DNA of 64,000 nucleotides from Bradyrhizobium guangdongense (GCF_004114975.1 NZ_CP030051.1:2232001-2296000); one strand, 5' to 3'; counted from the first letter of the stretch, positions 15,521 through 26,350 are shown. Made by a program: numbers and translations. The notes: generated by a model not told the origin, from the sequence alone.

Positions 15521-18030
15521 TCGCAGCTCTGGCTGAGGCGGCGTTACGCTCCTTCGCGCTGGGAGGCGTCGTCTGGATCGGTCTCAACCTGTTTCGCGTG
15601 CGCAATCCGCACGTTCACATGACGGCATGGATCGTCGTGCTGCTGGCGTCGCTGGCGATGCCGGTCGTGATGCATTGGCCGACGCTCACCATCGACCGGC
15701 TGCCCTTGTCCGTGCCGGTGCCGGTGGAATCCTGGCCGGCCGACATATCGATGCTGGAGCGGCCACAACCGTCGCTGCCGATCGCGCCGGGTGCTGCAAT
15801 CGCGTCGACGGCGAAGGCGGGTATTTCGATCGATTGGTGGATGGTCGCCACCGGCGTCTATGTCGGGATCGCCGGCTTGCTGCTGCTGCGGCTGGCCATC
15901 GGCCTCTGCCTGACCTGGCGTCTGGCCCGGGCCGCAAAGCCGGTGAAAGGCATGATCGATGCCGATGTGCGTGTCAGCCGCGACGTCGGCGGCCCCGTCA
16001 CCTTCGGCTCGACCATCCTGGTGCCGCCGCAGTTCTTCGGCTGGGACGCCAAGAAGCGCCTCGCCGTGCTGGCGCATGAAGGCGCGCATGTCGCCAACAG
16101 GGATTTCTACGTCCTGCTGCTCGCGTCGCTGAACCGCGTGGTGTTCTGGTTCAGCCCGTTCTCGTGGTGGCAACTTGCGCGTCTTGCCGAGCTCGCCGAG
16201 ATCATCAGCGACGCCCGGGCGATCGAGATGATCGACGACCGGCTGTCCTATGCCGAGATCCTGCTCGATGTCGCCGCCTCGGTGAAGCCGCGGCCGATGG
16301 AGCTGGCGATGGCGCAGGCCGCGACCGTACGCGCGCGCATCGAGCGCATCATCGCGGCCGCTGCCATGCCCGTCGCGGTCGGCTGGCGCAAGCGGCTGTG
16401 GATCGCGGCTGCTATCGTGCCCGTCGTGATCGCATCGGCCGGGATGATCGCCTACCGGACGCCGGACCCCGTGGCATCAGGTGCCGATCTCGGCGATGTG
16501 CCGGCCGAGCATTACCGCCCGTTCGTCAATTTCTACGCCATGGGTCCGGCCTCGGTGTTCGCCATCTTCCGCGAGGGCGATGAGGTGTACGGGCAGCTCA
16601 CCGGCCAGCGCCGCTTACGCATCAGCGTCGCGAGCGACGGCACGGCGTCCTATGCGGCTTCGTTCGGCGAGATCACGTTCCCTGTCGATGCGGAGCGCCG
16701 CTCGTCCGAGCTGATGCTGCACATGAACGGCCGCAATGTGCGGGCTGTCCGCGTGGCCGAGATGCCGACGCCGGCCGCAGATCCGGTCTCGCTCGATCAA
16801 TATGTCGGCTGGTACCGGGTCGCGCCGAACCGCGTGCTCACGGTGCGGCGCGACGGCGATGGCCTGCAGGTGCAGGAGACCGGGCAGGGTCGATCACTGG
16901 CCCTCGCCGAGGGCCTTGATGCCTTCTCCGTCCACGGCGATCGCCTGCTGATCTTCCTGCGCGACGACGCGGCCAAAGTGTCACGCGTGCTGGTCCACAA
17001 CGCGGTCTCCGGCGCTCGCCTCGCGCAGCGGATCGATGCGGCGCAGGCTCAGGCGATCGAGGCCGACTTCGCCCGGCGCCTTGCGGAAGTGCCCGACAGG
17101 TTCAGGGAGCAGGTTCCGGCTGCCGGCAGCAAGGAGATCATTCTCACCGGAATCGAAGACCTGCGGCGCGGCACGCCGAATTATGGCCGCATGAGTGCGC
17201 CGCTCGCGGCCGCTATCCACGGTCGGCTCGACGAATTGCGTGCAACATTCGCAGCGCTCGGGCCGATCGAGTCGATCTTCTTCCGGGGCGTCGGGCCCGG
17301 CGGCTACGACATCTACGGTGCCAAATTCGAGAACGGCACGGCGGAATTCCGAGTGCTGCTCGAGCCCGACGGCAAGGCCGGCGATGTGACCTTCCGGCCC
17401 GACGGCAATGACGAGCTCGGCGGGATCTTCTCCTGCGCCGAAGAGGCGCGCGTGCGCGGTCGCGCCGGCACCTCGCCGATCCGGATCATGCTCTACAACG
17501 AAACGGAAGACGACATTCAGGTCTTCAATCTCGGCGCGGACGGCGAGCGCAAGGCGCAGAGCGTCGTCCGGTCGGACATGACCTGGGTCGCGCTGACCAA
17601 TGTGAACAGTCCCTGGGTCATCGCCGACAAGTCCGGCAAGTGCATGGAGATCCTGGTGCCGGGCCGGCAGACGCGCTTCCACAATGTGGAGGCCTCGAAC
17701 CTCGTGGCGCGGCCGGGGCGCGCCGCGCGTCGCGCCGTCCCGATCGTCAATGGTGAAGCGATGCTGCGGCTGTATCTCGAGGGCATCGCCAAGGGCCAGC
17801 CGGACTACGATCACATGACGACCGAGGTCGCCAACATCACGCGTGCGCAGCTTCCGTTCGATCAGGCGATCCTGGCGCGGCTCGGGGCGCTCCGCGCGGT
17901 CTCGTTCCGCGGCGTCACTGCGCTCGACAGCGACATCTATGTCGCCCAGTTCGCCAACGGCGCGGCGGAATGGCGTATCGGCGTCAGAAACGGGACGATC
18001 ACCAAGATCGCGCTGGGGCCGAATTTCTAG
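15517..18030 (+). CDS. BlaR1-like M56 membrane metalloprotease with very long C-terminal sensor region
   Basis: 837 residues from the ATG that overlaps the blaI stop; open frame upstream belongs to blaI. Membrane spans around 11-27, 36-53, 108-132 and 293-312. Zinc-protease motif HEGAH at 187-191, with likely third ligand in AEIISDARA (Glu228). After the last span (~312) about 520 residues should be periplasmic. These comprise two DUF3471-like segments (~330-420 and ~421-505, the second starting VSLDQYVGWYRV), and module A (~541-635). A segment resembling the von Hippel-Lindau beta domain follows (~648-722, with IRIMLYNETEDDIQVF and SPWVIADKSGKCMEILVPG). Last is module A' (~749-837), a diverged repeat of A. 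BlaR1 normally carries a penicillin-binding-like sensor; that is absent here. Confidence 0.87.
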   Translation: MIAALAEAALRSFALGGVVWIGLNLFRVRNPHVHMTAWIVVLLASLAMPVVMHWPTLTIDRLPLSVPVPVESWPADISMLERPQPSLPIAPGAAIASTAKAGISIDWWMVATGVYVGIAGLLLLRLAIGLCLTWRLARAAKPVKGMIDADVRVSRDVGGPVTFGSTILVPPQFFGWDAKKRLAVLAHEGAHVANRDFYVLLLASLNRVVFWFSPFSWWQLARLAELAEIISDARAIEMIDDRLSYAEILLDVAASVKPRPMELAMAQAATVRARIERIIAAAAMPVAVGWRKRLWIAAAIVPVVIASAGMIAYRTPDPVASGADLGDVPAEHYRPFVNFYAMGPASVFAIFREGDEVYGQLTGQRRLRISVASDGTASYAASFGEITFPVDAERRSSELMLHMNGRNVRAVRVAEMPTPAADPVSLDQYVGWYRVAPNRVLTVRRDGDGLQVQETGQGRSLALAEGLDAFSVHGDRLLIFLRDDAAKVSRVLVHNAVSGARLAQRIDAAQAQAIEADFARRLAEVPDRFREQVPAAGSKEIILTGIEDLRRGTPNYGRMSAPLAAAIHGRLDELRATFAALGPIESIFFRGVGPGGYDIYGAKFENGTAEFRVLLEPDGKAGDVTFRPDGNDELGGIFSCAEEARVRGRAGTSPIRIMLYNETEDDIQVFNLGADGERKAQSVVRSDMTWVALTNVNSPWVIADKSGKCMEILVPGRQTRFHNVEASNLVARPGRAARRAVPIVNGEAMLRLYLEGIAKGQPDYDHMTTEVANITRAQLPFDQAILARLGALRAVSFRGVTALDSDIYVAQFANGAAEWRIGVRNGTITKIALGPNF

Positions 18031-18092
18031 CGCGCGGCGGCCGGACCGAGCGGCGATGCCACCGATCCGGCTTGCGCTCGCCCGTCCGAAGC

Positions 18093-18107
18093 GTTACGAT
18101 ACGTAAC
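18093..18107. promoter_or_regulatory. Palindrome GTTACG-ATA-CGTAAC, putative second operator
   Basis: A perfect 6-base inverted repeat with 3-base spacer, 62 bases after the M56 stop and 70 bases before a small ORF. It shares AGCGTTAC and a following TTgGGTAgGCC-like block with the sequence before blaI (15094-15123). It is likely bound by the same repressor if the motif is real. Confidence 0.4.
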
Positions 18108-18177
18108 ACTACCTTGGGTAGCCTTGCGCGCGGCCGCGGGCCTGGAGGATGGCACGGCCCGCAGTCGGATCGGGTTC

Positions 18178-18345
18178 ATGATGTGCACGCTGACGCAACG
18201 GGAGCTCGACTTTCTCGCCAGCCTGAAAACCGGCTGGCGGCTGCTCTATCGGCGTGAACTGATACGGCTCATCAGGGGCGACGCCGAGACCACAGACCTG
18301 CGGCCCGAGATGCGCCCGATCGTTTGGCGCGTCATATCGAGCTGA
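18178..18345 (+). CDS. Possible small protein, 55 residues
   Basis: ATGATG start at 18178, 70 bases after the putative operator. The product (MMCTLTQRELDFLASLKTGW...) is compact and basic, with alternating Leu and Arg in LLYRRELIRLIRG suggesting an amphipathic helix. No family recognised. A longer in-frame start lies at 18124. Position directly after a possible BlaI-type operator makes it a candidate target gene. Coding status is uncertain, since no strong ribosome site is visible. Confidence 0.4.
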   Translation: MMCTLTQRELDFLASLKTGWRLLYRRELIRLIRGDAETTDLRPEMRPIVWRVISS

Positions 18346-18498
18346 TTTCTCGGCGATCTGTGTCGATTCAGGACACCGACTGTGGTGGATTCATCACAGC
18401 GGGCGCGCGAAACGAAGCTGGCCGCACGGCCGCTTTTGTTCAGCCAAGGTTCTGCCCTCATTGCCCACCGAAACTTGGGGTTGTTCGGAGGGCGCATC

Positions 18499-19023
18499 AT
18501 GTCTCGCATTGCACGTGCCGAAACTCCCCTGACCTCGCTGGCAAGCTCGAGCAGGTTGATGCTCGCTGTCATCGGCGCCGCTTCGCTCGCCGCGTGCGCG
18601 CAATCACCGGTCGGCCGCCAGAAGGCCGATCTTGCCGCGACCAGCCGGCAGGCGGCAATCGAGCGGCCGCACCGCGTGGCGGCGTTCCACCCGCATCCCG
18701 TCAGCCGGGCGCGTGTCCCGGATGAACCTGCCGATGCCAAGCCGACCGCCTTGCGCGGCGTGGCGAGCTTCTACTCCGACACCGAGACCGCGAGCGGGGA
18801 GAAATTCGACAAGGACGAGATGACCGCGGCTCACCCGACGCTGCCGTTCGGCACTCGCTTGCGCGTCACCGACGTCTCCTCCGGCCGCTTCGTGACCGTC
18901 AGGGTCAACGATCGCGGACCCTTCGTGCGCGGACGGGTGGTCGACATCTCGCCGTCGGCGGCCGAGGCGCTCGGAATGCTCGACAAGGGCGTCGCCAACG
19001 TCCGGCTCGACGTGGTGCAATAG
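18499..19023 (+). CDS. RlpA-family septal ring lytic transglycosylase, lipoprotein
   Basis: 174 residues from the ATG at 18499 with CGGAGGGCGC upstream; the frame is open further 5' but lacks a better start. Signal peptide with lipobox SLAAC (lipidated Cys33). After a linker rich in Pro, His and Arg, the double-psi beta-barrel occupies ~90-174: GVASFYSDTETASGEKFD, FGTRLRVTDVSSGRFVTVRV, NDRGPFVRGRVVDIS and the terminal SPSAAEALGML. RlpA proteins cleave or bind peptidoglycan lacking stem peptides at division sites. There is no SPOR domain, as in many short RlpA proteins. Anchored in the outer membrane by inference. Confidence 0.9.
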   Translation: MSRIARAETPLTSLASSSRLMLAVIGAASLAACAQSPVGRQKADLAATSRQAAIERPHRVAAFHPHPVSRARVPDEPADAKPTALRGVASFYSDTETASGEKFDKDEMTAAHPTLPFGTRLRVTDVSSGRFVTVRVNDRGPFVRGRVVDISPSAAEALGMLDKGVANVRLDVVQ

Positions 19024-19114
19024 GGCGCTGCGAGCGCATTGCGCTTAACCGGCTGTTAGCGGCTCTCACGCACTATGAGCGTCCGGCAAATTCGGGGCTT
19101 CGGGGAGACGGCGC

Positions 19115-19270
19115 TTGAAGACGATCCAGTATCTCGAAGATCAGGCTGCGCGCGCCGAGCGGCTCGCCAAACGGATCACGGATACGCCGACGATCGAGAA
19201 GCTCCTGACCTTCGCCGTCGAACGCCGCCGCGAGATCGAGGTCATTGCGGGCGGCCGGCGCCGCAACTGA
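19115..19270 (+). CDS. Small conserved-type hypothetical protein, 51 residues
   Basis: A TTG start at 19115 with CGGGGAGACGG upstream opens LKTIQYLEDQAARAERLAKR... to TGA at 19268-19270. The sequence is almost wholly predicted helical, with Glu/Arg-rich amphipathic character and a basic GGRRRN tail. I recall proteins of this wording in Bradyrhizobium, but no function is known to me. It is followed by another small gene and a terminator, forming a short unit. Confidence 0.6.
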   Translation: MKTIQYLEDQAARAERLAKRITDTPTIEKLLTFAVERRREIEVIAGGRRRN

Positions 19271-19372
19271 GTCCAGCGTTCCATGCTCTGATCGCATTCC
19301 GCCTCGCTGCAGGGCGCGGAACTTCTTCTTTGTCCCGGCGTCATTCCGGCGATGCAATTGGAGGAGGACATC

Positions 19373-19459
19373 ATGGGTTTCGGACGAGGTGCTTTGCTTT
19401 GGTTGCTTGGTGTGCCGCTGCCGGTCATCCTGCTGCTGGCGTTGTTCTGGCATCACTGA
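19373..19459 (+). CDS. Small single-span membrane protein, 28 residues
   Basis: Start ATG at 19373 with a textbook ribosome site (GGAGGAGGACATC). The 28-residue product MGFGRGALLWLLGVPLPVIL... is one hydrophobic helix ending in FWHH. A strong intrinsic terminator starts 12 bases after the stop, which with the ribosome site argues that this tiny frame is translated. Homologues of this size are, from memory, frequent in Bradyrhizobium genomes. Function unknown. Confidence 0.65.
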   Translation: MGFGRGALLWLLGVPLPVILLLALFWHH

Positions 19460-19471
19460 GCGCGTGACACG

Positions 19472-19500
19472 AAAAGCGCCGCGGAAGCGGCGCTTTTTTG
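19472..19500 (+). terminator. Rho-independent terminator
   Basis: Stem AAAAGCGCCGC (19472-19482), loop GGAA, stem GCGGCGCTTTT (19487-19497), continuing into a T-run. It ends the two small rightward genes. The A/T flanks make it potentially bidirectional, also serving the convergent gene that ends at 19536. Confidence 0.9.
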
Positions 19501-19535
19501 TTGCCTGCGATGTGTGCCGCGAAGGCGATGCAAGA

Positions 19536-19841
19536 TCAGCTGTGGCTCTCCACGAAATCGCTGAGATAGTCGGGCAGCGTCACACCATCGATATCGCAGC
19601 GCGCCTGGATCTCGCCCGCGACATCGGTCGAAATGTCGTGCATCCAGTGTTCGAGCGTGTTGAACGAGATCACCTTGATCGGATCGTTGAAGCAGCCTGC
19701 AACCATCTCGCGGATTGCGGTGTCGAGATCGTTGCGTTCGACGCGGATCTCGGTTGCCTCGTCGAGGCGATCGATCACCACGAACAGGGTCTGGTCGGCG
19801 CCATAGGGCACGACCGCGGATGGCACGCCAGCATCAAGCAT
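19536..19841 (-). CDS. Conserved hypothetical protein, 101 residues
   Basis: Soluble, acidic protein with the segments PYGADQTLFVVIDRLDEATE, FNDPIKVISFNTLEHWMHD and DVAGEIQARCDIDG. From memory, the last two are the fingerprint of a hypothetical family common in Bradyrhizobium and Rhodopseudomonas. No catalytic motif, signal peptide or membrane segment is visible. It ends opposite the terminator at 19472-19500. Probably transcribed alone from the 19842-19946 gap. Confidence 0.8.
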   Translation of the reverse strand: MLDAGVPSAVVPYGADQTLFVVIDRLDEATEIRVERNDLDTAIREMVAGCFNDPIKVISFNTLEHWMHDISTDVAGEIQARCDIDGVTLPDYLSDFVESHS

Positions 19842-19946
19842 GTGAGACGCTCACGTCTTGCTGTTGTCTCTTGGCGTCCTATTAACGGGAAAAATCGGGA
19901 GAAGGTTCCTGCCGCCGGGGCGAAGTCACAGCTTCGTGGTGCGCAC

Positions 19947-20222
19947 TCAGAGAAAATCTCTCAGCCGCGACAGCTCGATGATGTGCTCGGGCGAGAGGAT
20001 GTCCGTGACCAGCGGCGGCTGTGGCGCCGTGCGGATCTCGTAGAGATGCCTGGATGGCGCGGGTTTTTGCATGAAGGCCGAGATGCAGGCATCGAGCGTG
20101 CCTTCGCTGACCTGATAGGGCACGCGGTCCTGAAGGCGCTGATTTCCGAGCGACGGCCATTTCTGCAGCACCGCGGGCGCGGCGAAATCGACCTTTGAAT
20201 CGCTGACAGATGCGTCCCCCAT
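19947..20222 (-). CDS. Hypothetical protein, 91 residues
   Basis: Small soluble protein, MGDASVSDSKVDFAAPAVLQ... to ...IIELSRLRDFL. The composition is balanced and protein-like, and the frame is clean compared with the overlapping rightward frames. It contains SEGTLDACISAFMQKPAPSR, with no domain I recognise. It lies between the hypothetical gene at 19536 and the monooxygenase fusion, all leftward, but 130-base gaps make an operon uncertain. Confidence 0.65.
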   Translation of the reverse strand: MGDASVSDSKVDFAAPAVLQKWPSLGNQRLQDRVPYQVSEGTLDACISAFMQKPAPSRHLYEIRTAPQPPLVTDILSPEHIIELSRLRDFL

Positions 20223-20355
20223 ATCGTCCCCGCCTCACGCAAAAAGAACCCCGGCACGCAAAGGCTCGCGTGCCAGGGCCCATACCCATCGCTGCATCTC
20301 AATGCCACGCCTCGACAACGCGGCGGCCGGGAAAAGGTTCCCGGCCGGTCGCGGG

Positions 20356-23040
<2,685 letters not shown>

Positions 23041-23271
23041 CGCATTTCCTCCCGTATGTTTTGTTTTGCCGGCAGGCTATCGCTGCAGGTTCAGCTTGTC
23101 ATCACGGCAAGTGCAATCTTCGGTGGTCGTTTGCGGCGGCATCGTGGCCGGGTGAATCTTTGCAGCGCTACACGCATCGCGATGCACAATGGCCGTGATT
23201 ACCCGGGCTAATCATGCCCGATCCGTCTGTGTATGCTTGCGGTTACAAGCCACGCGTACCGGCCCGGCGTC

Positions 23272-23481
23272 ATGACAGAGTTGAGTGAGCGAACCAAAGC
23301 CAACATGGACGTCGTCCTGGAGGAGACGTGTCGCCAATTGCCGCATGGCGGCGACCATGACAGCCGCAAGTTCATTGCCGAGCGTCTGATCGAAGCCGCG
23401 AAGGCCGGCCACTCCACCCTCGGCGAACTCGGCATCATCGCGCGGCGTGCCCTGGCGGAGATCATTGCCAAAGGCAATTAG
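23272..23481 (+). CDS. Small conserved-type hypothetical protein, 69 residues
   Basis: Start ATG at 23272 chosen over in-frame starts from 23233 because the conserved-looking part begins MTELSERTKANMDVVLEETC. Helical, acidic, soluble protein with DSRKFIAERLIEAAKAGHST and IIARRALAEIIAKGN. From memory, proteins of this wording are widespread in Bradyrhizobium and lack a function. It lies in the gap between the divergent monooxygenase fusion and the carboxylesterase-like gene, 81 bases before the latter. Confidence 0.65.
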   Translation: MTELSERTKANMDVVLEETCRQLPHGGDHDSRKFIAERLIEAAKAGHSTLGELGIIARRALAEIIAKGN

Positions 23482-23562
23482 CGCGGTGCCGCGGAGCTTG
23501 CCTCGCCACGAACCGCAGACGTAATCTGCAGGCAATCCTTCCCGCACCTCGAGATTGCCAAG

Positions 23563-25035
23563 ATGCGGTGGCTGTTTGCGCTTCTCGCGGCCTCTTCATG
23601 TCTTTGCTGCACCGGTGCCGCCGTCGCCCAGGCGGTCGGCCAGTTTCCGTTTGCGTTGACGCGCGAAGGCCAGATGCTCGGCGCCGTCAACGGCGAGGTG
23701 GCCTCCTTCAAGGGGCTCGCCTATGCAGCGCCGCCCGTCGGCAGCCTGCGCTGGCGTCCGCCGGAGGCCTTGCCCGAGAGTTCGGAGATGAGCACGGCCT
23801 ACGAGTATGCCGCGCCGTGCCTGCAGCCTTCGCTGCCGGCCGCACGCGAGGATTGCCTCACGCTCAACGTCTTTCGTCCCTTCGGTGTCGACGGGCCGTT
23901 GCCGGTGATGGTGTTCATCCACGGCGGCGGCTTTGTCGCGGGCACCGCCAACGATCCGTTGTTCGACGGCGCAAGGCTCGCACAGGCCGGGCTCATCTTG
24001 GTCACCTTGAATTACCGCCTGGGCGCGCTCGGCTGGCTCAGGAATCCCGCACTGTCGGACGACGGCTCCGGCAATTTCGGCCTGATGGACCAGATCGCAG
24101 CGCTGCGCTGGGTGCACGACAACATCGCGGCCTTCGGCGGCGATGCGAGCAACGTGACGCTGTTCGGCACCGGCGCCGGCGCGACATCGATCGCGCTTCT
24201 GATGCTGTGCAGCCAATCACGCGATCTCTTCCAGAAAGCGATCCTGCAATCGATCCCCGGACGCGCGCGACTGCCGTCGTTGCAGGAGGCCGAGGCGACG
24301 GGCCGGCAGTTCGTCGCCGCGCTCGGCCGGGCAGCGGATTTGCGCGACGTCGCACCCGCGCGTCTGCTCGCGGCTGAAAAGCGTGTGCTGGAAAAATCTC
24401 CGCGCAGCTTTGTGCCTGTTGTGGACGGAAGCCTGGTGACGGAAGATATAGCTGCCGGATTTGCCGCAGGACATGAGAGCCGCATTCCCTTGATCATCGG
24501 CTCGAATGACGATGAGACCCGCTTCGATAGCGAGCTTGAGGTCAAGGAGGCGCTGTCGTCATCGGATGAAAGCATCGACGAGCTGCGCAAGACCTATCCT
24601 GATGCCGTGAGGCCGTCCGACCTTGCCGCGCGCATCTACACTGACAAGGTTTTCTCCGAGCCGGTACGAATGCTTGTCCGGCTTCATGCCGCAACCGGCG
24701 CGCCGACCTTCCGCTATCGCTTTGCCTACGTGCCGGAATCAAGGCGCGCCAATCCCGACGAAGGCCACGGCCGCGAATTGCAGTTCATCTTCGGCGTGGA
24801 GGGAGTGCCCGGCGCCGGCATCTTCTCGCGGCGGGATCGCGAGGTCGCAAACAGCTTGCGAGCATACTGGATCAACTTCGCCCGGAGCGGCGATCCCAAC
24901 GGCGCAGAGCTGCCGCATTGGGACGCGGCCGCGGACCGCGATCATCTGCTGCTGATCGGCAATGATCGCATCGCCAGTGGTGACGACCCCTTTGCGGACC
25001 GTCTGGACCGGCTCGGACGCGGGAGCAGGAATTGA
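23563..25035 (+). CDS. Exported type-B carboxylesterase homologue with catalytic Ser replaced by Gly
   Basis: 490 residues with signal peptide (1-23, possibly a lipoprotein-like CLCC). Type-B carboxylesterase fold: GLAYAAPPVGSLRWRPPEAL, EDCLTLNVFRP, oxyanion-hole HGGGF (120-124), NYRLGALGWL and FGGDASNVTLFG. The nucleophile elbow, normally GESAGG, reads GTGAGA (202-207) with Gly204 where the catalytic Ser should be. The codon GGC at 24172-24174 is unambiguous in this sequence. The other triad positions look intact: Glu318 (GSNDDE) and His402 (GHGREL). It should not act as a normal serine esterase. The frame is otherwise intact and of full length, suggesting a retained non-catalytic or altered role. 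Confidence 0.9.
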   Translation: MRWLFALLAASSCLCCTGAAVAQAVGQFPFALTREGQMLGAVNGEVASFKGLAYAAPPVGSLRWRPPEALPESSEMSTAYEYAAPCLQPSLPAAREDCLTLNVFRPFGVDGPLPVMVFIHGGGFVAGTANDPLFDGARLAQAGLILVTLNYRLGALGWLRNPALSDDGSGNFGLMDQIAALRWVHDNIAAFGGDASNVTLFGTGAGATSIALLMLCSQSRDLFQKAILQSIPGRARLPSLQEAEATGRQFVAALGRAADLRDVAPARLLAAEKRVLEKSPRSFVPVVDGSLVTEDIAAGFAAGHESRIPLIIGSNDDETRFDSELEVKEALSSSDESIDELRKTYPDAVRPSDLAARIYTDKVFSEPVRMLVRLHAATGAPTFRYRFAYVPESRRANPDEGHGRELQFIFGVEGVPGAGIFSRRDREVANSLRAYWINFARSGDPNGAELPHWDAAADRDHLLLIGNDRIASGDDPFADRLDRLGRGSRN

Positions 25036-25042
25036 GTTGGAG

Positions 25043-25222
25043 TCAGGCCGCGAGCTCGACGCGCGGCGCCAGCGTCAGGCGTTCTTCCTCCAGATAGTCC
25101 ATCGCGCCGTCCTTCTCGACGGCATAGAACTGCTGGCCATCCTTCGATCGGTAGGCGGCGCGAACGACGCCGCGGCGGCCCTTGTCACTGTTGACGACGT
25201 CCCCCAGCGCAAACTTCTTCAT
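25043..25222 (-). CDS. Small hypothetical protein, 59 residues
   Basis: Start chosen at 25222 (MKKFALGDVVNSDKGRRGVV...), since the residues added by the upstream in-frame ATG (25282) look non-coding. The pattern GDVVNSDKGRRGVVRAAYRS suggests a small SH3-like or KOW-like beta barrel, followed by GQQFYAVEKDGAMDYLEEER. From memory it is common in Bradyrhizobium with no function. Convergent with the carboxylesterase-like gene, whose stop is 7 bases away. Confidence 0.65.
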   Translation of the reverse strand: MKKFALGDVVNSDKGRRGVVRAAYRSKDGQQFYAVEKDGAMDYLEEERLTLAPRVELAA

Positions 25223-25381
25223 CTCACAACCCGCTTGTCTTCTGGCCGATTGCTTCGGCCACATCAGGATTTTGGGCGGCAAATCGTTAACGACTTGCTA
25301 ACCATACGGGTTTGCCTATGCTCGCTGCGAAGCGCGCGGGCGGCTGCGCGCGGATGTTGTCCTTGAGACGAGCCAGCACAG

Positions 25382-26176
25382 ATGACGCGATTTCCCACCC
25401 TGTTTGTGTCCCATGGCGGCGGCCCCTGGCCCTTCATGGAGGACCGGCGGGTGCAATATGCCAAGACCGCCGCGGAGTTCGCCCGGCTGCCGCAGCTTCT
25501 GCCCGCGCGGCCGAAGGCGGTGCTGGTGATCACTGGCCATTGGGAGGCCGATGCTTTCACCGTGTCGACCTCGGCGCATCCGCCGATGGTGTACGATTAT
25601 TACGGTTTCCCCGAGCATACCTACCACGTCAAATATCCGGCGCCGGGCCAGCCCGCGCTCGCAGCAGACGTGAAGGCGCTGCTCGGGCGCGCCGGGGTCG
25701 AGTGCCGCGAGGACGCCAATCAGGGATTTGACCATGGCACCTTCGTGCCGCTCGGCCTGATGTATCCGAATGCCGACATGCCGATCGTGCTGCTGTCGCT
25801 GAAGTCGAGCTACGACGCGGCCGAGCACATCAAGGTCGGGCAGGCGATCGCCTCGCTCCGCGACCAGGGCATTCTGATCGTCGGTAGCGGGCTCACCTAT
25901 CACAATATGCGCGGCTTCGGACGTGCGGAGTCGAAGCCCGTCTCGTACGATTTCGAAGCCTATCTGAACGAGGCGATCAGCAACCCGGACGCGGCGCGCC
26001 GCAACGCCATGCTGATCGCGTGGGAGGCCGCGCCGAGCGCGCGTCTCGCCCATCCGCGCGAAGATCATCTGCTGCCGTTGATGGTCGCGGCGGGAGCGGC
26101 CGGCAACGACGTGGGCAAGCGTGTCTTCGTCGACGAGGTCGCGAGCGTCGCGATGGCATCGTACGTGTTTGGGTGA
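25382..26176 (+). CDS. DODA-type extradiol aromatic ring-opening dioxygenase (LigB/YgiD family)
   Basis: 264 residues, the usual length. Metal ligands typical of the family are visible: His11 in FVSHGGGPW, His53 in VITGHWEAD, a His in NQGFDHGTFVPLGLMYP and one in GSGLTYHNMRGFG. These proteins are cytoplasmic Fe(II) or Zn(II) enzymes that cleave catechol rings (for example DOPA 4,5-dioxygenase), though many homologues have unknown substrates. No neighbouring aromatic pathway genes are seen apart from the unrelated monooxygenase fusion 2.3 kb upstream. Probably a single-gene unit. Confidence 0.9.
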   Translation: MTRFPTLFVSHGGGPWPFMEDRRVQYAKTAAEFARLPQLLPARPKAVLVITGHWEADAFTVSTSAHPPMVYDYYGFPEHTYHVKYPAPGQPALAADVKALLGRAGVECREDANQGFDHGTFVPLGLMYPNADMPIVLLSLKSSYDAAEHIKVGQAIASLRDQGILIVGSGLTYHNMRGFGRAESKPVSYDFEAYLNEAISNPDAARRNAMLIAWEAAPSARLAHPREDHLLPLMVAAGAAGNDVGKRVFVDEVASVAMASYVFG

Positions 26177-26350
26177 AGGTGTCGCCGGCGAAGGACGATC
26201 GGGTCGCGCGTATCTCCAACCATGCGGCGTCATGACTGCAACCACGTCCGCTGCGAAAGCGCTTCCGGTCTACACTCGACAGCTGACATTTGGACGAACT
26301 TCGAGCAAGGCAGCGTTGGGCACAAATGCAGACGTTAGGCTGGTCGCCAA

